NCBI RefSeq assembly: GCF_022808175.1
Contig: NZ_JALGBX010000017.1
Location: 151,849 to 215,848, forward strand
Source: Streptomyces sp. AP-93
Lineage (GTDB): Bacteria > Actinomycetota > Actinomycetes > Streptomycetales > Streptomycetaceae
DNA: 64,000 nt
Direction: 5' to 3'
Below the pieces are notes generated by a model. It did not search any database. It was not told the DNA's origin and saw nothing but the letters and a program-made list of their open reading frames with translations. The translations under genes and the position numbers were made by a program. Shown one piece after another: positions 58,691 to 64,000 of this stretch; the first letter of the stretch is position 1, and every line of letters begins with the position of its first letter.

Positions 58691-59686
58691 ATGCAACCGA
58701 TCATCATCGTTCTGATCATTCTGGTGGTTCTGGTCTTCATCGCACTGGTCAAGACGATCCAGGTGATCCCGCAGGCCAGCGCCGCCATCGTCGAGCGATT
58801 CGGCCGCTACACCCGCACCCTCAACGCGGGCCTCAACATCGTCGTCCCGTTCATCGACTCGATCCGCAACCGGATCGACCTCCGCGAGCAGGTCGTCCCC
58901 TTCCCGCCGCAGCCCGTCATCACCCAGGACAACCTCGTCGTCAACATCGACACGGTCATCTACTACCAGGTGACCGACGCCCGCGCCGCGACGTACGAGG
59001 TGGCCAGCTACATCCAGGCCATCGAGCAGCTCACCGTCACCACGCTCCGCAACATCATCGGCGGCATGGACCTGGAGCGGACCCTGACCTCCCGCGAGGA
59101 GATCAACGCGGCCCTGCGAGGGGTCCTCGACGAGGCCACCGGCAAGTGGGGCATCCGCGTCAACCGCGTCGAGCTGAAGGCCATCGAGCCGCCGACCTCC
59201 ATCCAGGACTCGATGGAGAAGCAGATGCGCGCCGACCGCGACAAGCGCGCCGCGATCCTCCAGGCCGAGGGTGTCCGCCAGTCCGAGATCCTGCGCGCCG
59301 AGGGCGAGAAGCAGTCCTCCATCCTGCGCGCCGAAGGTGACGCCAAGGCCGCGGCCCTGCGGGCCGAGGGCGAGGCGCAGGCCATCCGTACGGTCTTCGA
59401 GTCCATCCACGCCGGCGACGCCGACCAGAAGCTGCTCGCCTACCAGTACCTCCAGATGCTCCCGAAGCTCGCCGAAGGCGACGCCAACAAGCTCTGGATC
59501 GTCCCGAGCGAGATCGGCGACGCACTCAAGGGCCTCTCCGGAGCGATGGGCAACTTCGGCCCGATGGGCGCCGCCTCCGGCTTCAACCCGCAGAACGCCG
59601 GCAAGGACGCAGGCAGCGGCGGCGGCATTCCCGCCGCCCGCGACAAGAACGCCGCGGAACGCCGCGAACAGCCCCCCATCGACTGA
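58691..59686 (+). CDS. SPFH/band 7 (stomatin-like) membrane protein
   Basis: A 331-residue protein anchored by one N-terminal helix (IIIVLIILVVLVFIALVKTI). The SPFH domain (about 25-200) has AAIVERFGRYTRTLNAGLNIVVPFID and VTTLRNIIGGMDLERTLTSREEIN. A helical region with repeated RAEGE units follows (RQSEILRAEGEKQSSILRAEGDAKAAAL split across about 205-245), and the tail is glycine-rich. Stomatin-like proteins form membrane microdomain scaffolds. It is co-directional with the NfeD gene. Confidence 0.93.
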   Translation: MQPIIIVLIILVVLVFIALVKTIQVIPQASAAIVERFGRYTRTLNAGLNIVVPFIDSIRNRIDLREQVVPFPPQPVITQDNLVVNIDTVIYYQVTDARAATYEVASYIQAIEQLTVTTLRNIIGGMDLERTLTSREEINAALRGVLDEATGKWGIRVNRVELKAIEPPTSIQDSMEKQMRADRDKRAAILQAEGVRQSEILRAEGEKQSSILRAEGDAKAAALRAEGEAQAIRTVFESIHAGDADQKLLAYQYLQMLPKLAEGDANKLWIVPSEIGDALKGLSGAMGNFGPMGAASGFNPQNAGKDAGSGGGIPAARDKNAAERREQPPID

Positions 59687-59770
59687 ACGGCCCGTCCCCT
59701 GCTGCATGATCAGTGAGGCCCCTCGACCTTCAGGGCGGGGAGGCGACTCACTCACGCAAAGGGGACGGCC

Positions 59771-60556
59771 TTGTCTGCCTTCTCGATGTCCCTCTGGGAA
59801 TCCCTGGCGGTCTTCGCCGCCGGGATCGGCGCCGGCACCATCAACACCATCGTCGGGTCCGGCACCCTGATCACCTTCCCCGTGCTGCTTGCCACGGGCC
59901 TGCCGCCGGTCACGGCCAACGTCTCCAACACCCTCGGCCTCGTGCCCGGTTCCATCAGCGGAGCCATCGGCTACCGCAAGGAGCTCCAGGGCCAGCGCGC
60001 CCGCATCATCCGGCTCGGCGCCGTCTCCCTGGTCGGCGGACTCGCCGGCGCGGTCCTGCTCCTCACCCTGCCGTCGGACTCCTTCGACACGATCGTGCCC
60101 GTCCTGATCGGCCTGGCCCTCGTCCTCGTCGTCTTCCAGCCCCGGCTCGCCGCCGCCCTGCGCCGGCGCCAGGAGGCCGCGGGAGGCGACACCGGCCACC
60201 CCGACGGCGGCCCACTGCTGCTGTCGGGCATGCTGCTCTCCAGCGCGTACGGGGGCTACTTCGGCGCCGCCCAGGGCGTGCTCTACCTCGGCCTCATGGG
60301 CCTGCTGCTCCGCGAGGACCTCCAGCGGATCAACGCGGTGAAGAACGTGGTCGCCGCGATAGTCAACGGCATCGCGGCCGCCTTCTTCCTCTTCGTCGCC
60401 GAGTTCGACTGGACGGCCGTCCTGCTCATCGCCGTCGGCTCCACCATCGGCGGCCAGATCGGCGCCAAGGTCGGCCGCCGCCTGCCACCCACCGTGCTGC
60501 GCGCCGTCATCGTGACCGTCGGGATCATCGCGATCGTCCAGCTGCTGATCCGCTGA
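59771..60556 (+). CDS. TauE/SafE family sulfite/sulfonate exporter-like protein
   Basis: A 261-residue protein with eight predicted helices and the TauE/SafE repeats GAGTINTIVGSGTLITFPVLLATGL and SAYGGYFGAAQGVLYLGLMGLLL. Members export sulfite, sulfonates or related anions. The TTG at 59771 is preceded by AAAGGGGACGG. It follows the SPFH gene by 84 nt on the same strand. Substrate unknown. Confidence 0.9.
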   Translation: MSAFSMSLWESLAVFAAGIGAGTINTIVGSGTLITFPVLLATGLPPVTANVSNTLGLVPGSISGAIGYRKELQGQRARIIRLGAVSLVGGLAGAVLLLTLPSDSFDTIVPVLIGLALVLVVFQPRLAAALRRRQEAAGGDTGHPDGGPLLLSGMLLSSAYGGYFGAAQGVLYLGLMGLLLREDLQRINAVKNVVAAIVNGIAAAFFLFVAEFDWTAVLLIAVGSTIGGQIGAKVGRRLPPTVLRAVIVTVGIIAIVQLLIR

Positions 60557-60579
60557 GCGACGTAGAAAAAGTACGTCGC
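60557..60579. terminator. Hairpin after the TauE-like gene
   Basis: GCGACGTA (60557-60564) and TACGTCGC (60572-60579) form a perfect 8-bp stem around GAAAAAG, directly after the TauE stop. Confidence 0.75.
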
Positions 60580-60648
60580 CCAGCGCATCCGTCCACCCGC
60601 AAGGACGGGCTCGCCCTACGTGCTGCCGACCCGGGTGTGCCCGCGACC

Positions 60649-61152
60649 CTAGGCGGAACGCTCCAGCCACTCCGGCAGCGCCTCCCGCCCGCCCACCCCC
60701 AGCGCGAGCAGCATGGCGTCCGCCGGCGAGGGAACGAAGGGCTTGCGCAGGAGGGGCATCCCCGCCTCCTCCGGAGTCCGCGCCGCCTTACGGTGGTTGT
60801 CCTCGGAGCAGGAGGCCACCGTGTTCAGCCAGGTGTCCCCACCACCCTGCGCCCGCGGAAGCACGTGGTCCACGGTCGTGGCGCGCTTCCCGCAGTACGC
60901 GCACCGGTGTTGGTCCCGGATCAACACCCCCCTCCGTGACCAGGGAGCATGTCTCCGGAAGGGCACCCGGACGTACCTGCAGAGTCTGATCACCCGCGGC
61001 AACGGAAGATCCATCGTGGCCGCGCGCACACGGAACTCGGGATGCGCCTGTTCGACCACGGCCTTGTCCTGGAGCACCAGGACCACCGCCCGGTTCATCG
61101 TCACCGTCGACAGCGGCTCGAAGCTCGCGTTGAGCACCAGCGTGTCCCGCAT
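60649..61152 (-). CDS. HNH endonuclease family protein
   Basis: A 167-residue protein. The N-terminal part MRDTLVLNASFEPLSTVTMNRAVVLVLQDKA is typical of a common actinobacterial HNH family. The nuclease core is CAYCGKRATTVDHVLPRAQGG followed by NTVASCSEDNHRK, with zinc cysteines CxxC and the His-Asn-His residues. GGGAGG precedes the ATG. Housekeeping members of this type are not linked to mobile elements, and none is seen here. Confidence 0.9.
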   Translation of the reverse strand: MRDTLVLNASFEPLSTVTMNRAVVLVLQDKAVVEQAHPEFRVRAATMDLPLPRVIRLCRYVRVPFRRHAPWSRRGVLIRDQHRCAYCGKRATTVDHVLPRAQGGGDTWLNTVASCSEDNHRKAARTPEEAGMPLLRKPFVPSPADAMLLALGVGGREALPEWLERSA

Positions 61153-61248
61153 CTCGCCCACCTCCCGTGTGCAGGCCCGCGACCACCCTGGCGGCGAGGC
61201 CCGCAACCACTCTGGTCGCGCGCGCCACGCGGGACAACGCAATAAAAA

Positions 61249-61285
61249 TGCCCGGTCCTGGCCGTCTTTAGACCAGGACCGGGCA
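61249..61285 (-). terminator. Intrinsic terminator with T-tract after the YbhB gene
   Basis: TGCCCGGTCCTGG (61249-61261) and CCAGGACCGGGCA (61273-61285) form a 13-bp stem. On the minus strand it is followed by TTTTTATT, a clear U-tract, which is uncommon in Streptomyces. Confidence 0.9.
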
Positions 61286-61313
61286 AACGCTCGGAGAACG
61301 AAGAGCGGAACGC

Positions 61314-61847
61314 TCAGCCCGCGGGAGCCTCGTACTCACCGACGAGCTGCGCACGCCCCAGCGTGTGGAACCGCAGATTGAAGCCGACGACGGCCGGGGA
61401 CACGTCCGCGCCGGGACCGAGCTTCTCCTTGTCCACCGCGTACACGGTGAACACGTAACGGTGCCGCTCCCCGGCCGGGGGAGCCGCCCCGCCGAATTCC
61501 CGGGTGCCGTAATCGTTGCGGACGTGCACGGCCCCGGCGGGCAGCCCCTCGAACGCGGCCGAGCCCGCCCCCGCCGGCAGCTCGGTGACCGAGACCGGCA
61601 GATCGAAGAGCACCCAGTGCCAGAACCCGCTCCCCGTCGGCGCGTCCGGGTCGAAGCAGGTCACGGCGAAGCTCTTCGTCCCCTCCGGGAACCCCTCCCA
61701 CCGCAGGTGCGGCGACACGTTCCCACCGGACAGCACCTGGTCGGGCCCCAGATCGGCCCCGGGCTCCAGGTCCGCACTGCTCACGGCGAACTCGTGCACC
61801 GGGGGATGGAAATCGTGGGGGAGCGGCGCCCTGCTCTGCTCGGCCAC
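61314..61847 (-). CDS. YbhB/YbcL family Raf-kinase-inhibitor-like protein
   Basis: A 177-residue PEBP-fold protein. The ligand-site motifs are SGGNVSPHLRWEGFPEGTKSFAVTCFDPDAPTGSGFWHWVLFDLP (DPDAP and HW) and YVFTVYAVD. It is the usual length for the bacterial family, whose role is unclear. The GTG at 61847 has AGGAGG 7 nt before it. Confidence 0.9.
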   Translation of the reverse strand: MAEQSRAPLPHDFHPPVHEFAVSSADLEPGADLGPDQVLSGGNVSPHLRWEGFPEGTKSFAVTCFDPDAPTGSGFWHWVLFDLPVSVTELPAGAGSAAFEGLPAGAVHVRNDYGTREFGGAAPPAGERHRYVFTVYAVDKEKLGPGADVSPAVVGFNLRFHTLGRAQLVGEYEAPAG

Positions 61848-61915
61848 TGCGGAACCTCCTGCTGGGTTGAGTCGACGCTGACCGGTACCTGTACCGGCAC
61901 CGAGCCTAGATCCGC

Positions 61916-62698
61916 TCAGAGCCAGTTGCGCTGCGAACCCACCGACGAGATCCACTGGTTCAGGTAGGCCGCCCAGTCGGTGTCCTGGTAGGACTGCAGC
62001 CCCACCTGGAAGCACCGGAAGGTGTCGCTGCCCTCGCTGAACAGACCCGGCTTCTTGTCCATCTCCAGGACGACGTCCATCTCGCGCCCGTCGGAGACGA
62101 AGGTCAGCTCGACCTGGTTCAGCCCCCGGTACTGCGACGGCGGCAGGAACTCGATCTCCTGGTAGAACGGCAGCGTCTGCCGCGTCCCGCGGATGTGCCC
62201 GCGCTCCATGTCCGCGCTGCGGAAGGAGAAGCCCAGCTGCGTGAAGGCGTCGAGGATCGCCTGCTGCGCCGGCACCGGGTGCACGTTGATCGCGTCGAGG
62301 TCGCCGGCGTCCACCGCGCGCGCGATCTCCAGCTCCGTGCTGACCCCGATGTTCATCCCGTGCAGCTGACGCCCGCCGAAGTGGGTGATCGGCGTCTCCC
62401 AGGGGATCTCCAGCCCGAACGGGACCACGTGCAGAGCGCCCGCCTGCACCTGGAAGGCACCACCGAGACGCTGCTTGCTGAAGACGACGTCCTGCTTGTA
62501 CTCCTGGTCGTTGCCCTCCACCTCCACCCGCGCCTGGAGCCCGACGGACAGCCCCTCGATCTGCTGCTCCACGGACCCGCCCTGGATCCGGACCTCGCCC
62601 TGGACGATCCCGCCCGGCACGACGTTCGGCTCGGTGATGACCGTGTCGACCGAAGCACCACCGGCACCCAGGCTCGCGAACAGCTTCCTGAACCCCAT
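61916..62698 (-). CDS. spo0M: Sporulation-control protein Spo0M family
   Basis: A 260-residue arrestin-fold protein. It opens GFRKLFASLGAGGASVDTVITEPNVVPGGIVQGEVRI and has HVVPFGLEIPWETPITHFGG and VELTFVSDGREMDVVLEMDKK, the Spo0M pattern. In Bacillus, Spo0M affects sporulation and cell division. GGGGAG lies 8 nt before the ATG. It is upstream of the YbhB gene on the same strand and divergent from the DNA glycosylase gene. Confidence 0.93.
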   Translation of the reverse strand: MGFRKLFASLGAGGASVDTVITEPNVVPGGIVQGEVRIQGGSVEQQIEGLSVGLQARVEVEGNDQEYKQDVVFSKQRLGGAFQVQAGALHVVPFGLEIPWETPITHFGGRQLHGMNIGVSTELEIARAVDAGDLDAINVHPVPAQQAILDAFTQLGFSFRSADMERGHIRGTRQTLPFYQEIEFLPPSQYRGLNQVELTFVSDGREMDVVLEMDKKPGLFSEGSDTFRCFQVGLQSYQDTDWAAYLNQWISSVGSQRNWL

Positions 62699-62831
62699 GC
62701 TCTGACTCCCCTATACGACGTGCTCGAAATGTTCTGCTCGACAAGATCCGCGCGACCACGCGCGGCACTACCTCTGCATACCTCTACAAACGCGGAACCT
62801 TAGGCCCCGGTTGCAGGAGTACGCAGTCCAC

Positions 62832-62837
62832 TACGCT
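62832..62837 (+). promoter_or_regulatory. -10 element of the DNA glycosylase gene (leaderless)
   Basis: TACGCT lies 7 nt before the ATG at 62845 with no ribosome-binding site between. Confidence 0.4.
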
Positions 62838-62844
62838 CGACTGG

Positions 62845-63486
62845 ATGAGCGCGCGCCCCGACCGTACGCCCCTGCCCCGGTCCTTCTTCGACCGCCCGGT
62901 CCTCACCGTGGCCCCGGACCTCCTCGGCCGCACCCTGGTCCGCCGCACCCCGGACGGCCCCATGGAACTGCGCATCACGGAGGTGGAGGCGTACGAGGGG
63001 GAAGCCGACCCGGGCTCCCACGCCTACCGCGGCCGGACGGCGCGCAACGCGTCGATGTTCGGTCCACCCGGACACGCGTACGTCTACTTCATCTACGGCA
63101 TGTGGTTCAGCCTCAACCTGGTCTGCGGCCCGCCGGGCCACGCGAGCGGTGTCCTGCTGCGGGCGGGGGAGGTCACCGTGGGTGCGGAGCTGGCCCGTAA
63201 ACGCCGGGTTTCAGCCAGATCCGACCGAGAACTGGCCAAAGGCCCGGCCCGCCTGGCCACCGCCCTGGCCGTGGACCGCTCCCTCGACGGCACGGACCTC
63301 TGTACCGGCCCGGATTCCCCCTTGTCCCTGCTGACCGGCAACCCCGTGCCGCCGGACCTGCTGAGCAGCGGCCCGCGCACCGGAGTGGGCGGCGACGGCG
63401 CGGCCCACCCGTACCGCTACTGGATCACCCACGACCCGACGGTGAGCCCCTACCGAGCCCATGCGCCACGCCGCCGCTCAACTTGA
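62845..63486 (+). CDS. DNA-3-methyladenine glycosylase (AAG/MPG family)
   Basis: A 213-residue repair enzyme that excises alkylated purines. It has the AAG features FFDRPVLTVAPDLLGRTLV, TEVEAYEGEADPGSHAYRGRTARNASMFGPPGHAYVYFIYGM split over residues 44-90, with catalytic Glu in VEAYEG and the tyrosine intercalation loop, then LAKGPARLATAL. It is the last protein-coding gene before the rRNA operon. Confidence 0.93.
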   Translation: MSARPDRTPLPRSFFDRPVLTVAPDLLGRTLVRRTPDGPMELRITEVEAYEGEADPGSHAYRGRTARNASMFGPPGHAYVYFIYGMWFSLNLVCGPPGHASGVLLRAGEVTVGAELARKRRVSARSDRELAKGPARLATALAVDRSLDGTDLCTGPDSPLSLLTGNPVPPDLLSSGPRTGVGGDGAAHPYRYWITHDPTVSPYRAHAPRRRST

Positions 63487-63640
63487 CTCGGCGTCGGCGG
63501 ACGCCTAACGTAGCCCGAGCCGCTTGAACGGGGCACTGCTATCAGCAGACCTCCAGAGCGGCCAACCCACTACCTACGACTTACCCCTGGCGGGGTCCTA
63601 TTCGGCATGTCCGAATTCGATTCCGAACGGCCGATTATGA
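63487..63640. other. Intergenic segment between the glycosylase gene and the rRNA promoters
   Basis: No gene is supported. The AT content rises sharply from about 63590, which marks the entry to the rRNA promoter region. Confidence 0.5.
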
Positions 63641-64000
63641 GCCACACGGGATAAGCGCTAATGTGGTGGAGCGCCGAAAGGCAAAGACCCCCAACGGTCA
63701 CCGAATTCAAATCCAAGCCGACTGCGACTTTCGAGAAGCAGGGCGCGGAAATGATCTGGTAGAGTTGGAAACGAAGGAAGCGCCCGGAGGGCCTGGAAAC
63801 AGGAACAAAGGAAGCGTCCGTTCCTTGAGAACTCAACAGCGTGCCAAAAATCAACGCCAAAAAGTTGATACCCCGTCCATTTCGGTGGATGAGGTTCCTT
63901 TGAAAAAGACCTGTGAGGTCGCAGCTTCGGCTGTGGTGCTTGCAGGCAATTACACAGCGAGGACGCAGTGGACGGTCGGTCTTATTCCGACATGACTGTC
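63641..64000 (+). promoter_or_regulatory. rRNA operon promoter and leader region (16S gene starts beyond the window)
   Basis: The segment has the features of a Streptomyces rRNA leader: -10-like hexamers TAATGT (63659-63664) and TAGAGT (63760-63765, followed by TGGAAACGAAGG), then TTGAGAACTCAACAGCGTGCC (63825-63845) as in actinobacterial pre-16S leaders, and an AT-rich stretch with GTTGAT. The 16S rRNA start motif (GAGTTTGATCCTGGC) is not present, so the structural gene begins after the window. AT content is much higher than in the rest. A small open frame across it is spurious. Confidence 0.85.

Noticed and set aside
60649..61152. HNH protein as part of a mobile element or phage
   Set aside because: No integrase, terminase or repeats flank it, and the sequence is of the common chromosomal HNH type.
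63663..63995. 110-codon open frame before the window end
   Set aside because: It lies in the rRNA promoter/leader region, whose low GC allows chance open frames, and has no ribosome site or Streptomyces codon bias.

Overview
The window is a stretch of chromosome from a Streptomyces-type actinomycete. Base composition is very GC-rich with strong third-position GC bias, GTG and TTG starts are frequent, genes overlap as ATGA or GTGA, and the content is typical of the genus: a short chaplin, a Gbn-like small DNA-binding protein, two Asp23 paralogues with an AmaP-like anchor, Spo0M, an SGM_5486-family peptide and a Streptomyces-type rRNA leader. Gene order resembles the core region of S. coelicolor that runs from the cobalamin and phosphate genes through moaA, fabG-fabI and the chaplin chpE; that comparison is from memory and was not searched. 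No integrase, transposase, CRISPR array, tRNA or prophage gene was seen.

Layout. 1-4 kb: the 3'-truncated cobQ and cobD (minus strand) behind a cobalamin riboswitch, then a PiT phosphate transporter with a small membrane partner behind a PHO box. 4-11 kb: an alpha/beta hydrolase, an unknown protein, a VOC protein, a YpfJ-type metallopeptidase, an ABC-F ATPase preceded by an apparently leaderless 7-codon leader peptide, and the gbn-like gene. 11-17 kb: a crotonase-fold protein lacking one catalytic glutamate, a five-gene Asp23/AmaP envelope operon, an atypical SDR, SURF1, a small zinc protein and a DEDDh-BRCT exonuclease. 17-31 kb is the most accessory-like part: a RING plus TerD-like protein that seems to use an AUA start, a TetR regulator divergent from an operon of an acetoacetate-decarboxylase-like enzyme, an SDR and two amidohydrolases, a large NACHT-LRR NTPase, then a sterol-desaturase-like enzyme, a lysoplasmalogenase and an alcohol dehydrogenase.

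31-48 kb: a secreted subtilase, the DUF485/acetate symporter pair, moaA, small membrane proteins, tyrS, the TldD/TldE pair, fabG-fabI, a secreted cysteine protein, a GntR regulator divergent from a CynX/NimT transporter and its SGM_5486 peptide, and a SixA-like phosphatase. 48-64 kb: serB, an Rv1747-like double-FHA ABC exporter, a secreted transglycosylase, a GAF-histidine kinase/LuxR response regulator pair, chaplin chpE with a repeat-rich downstream region, an ABC ATPase, NfeD-SPFH-TauE, an HNH protein, YbhB, Spo0M and a 3-methyladenine DNA glycosylase. The window ends inside the leader of an rRNA operon, before the 16S gene begins.

Most genes are housekeeping or envelope functions. The parts that most deserve follow-up are the TetR-controlled ADC/SDR/amidohydrolase operon, the RING/TerD-like protein with its unusual start and structured leader, the NACHT-LRR protein, and the leader peptide before the ABC-F gene. 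Several genes have a TANNNT hexamer 6-8 nt before the start codon, the arrangement expected of leaderless transcripts.
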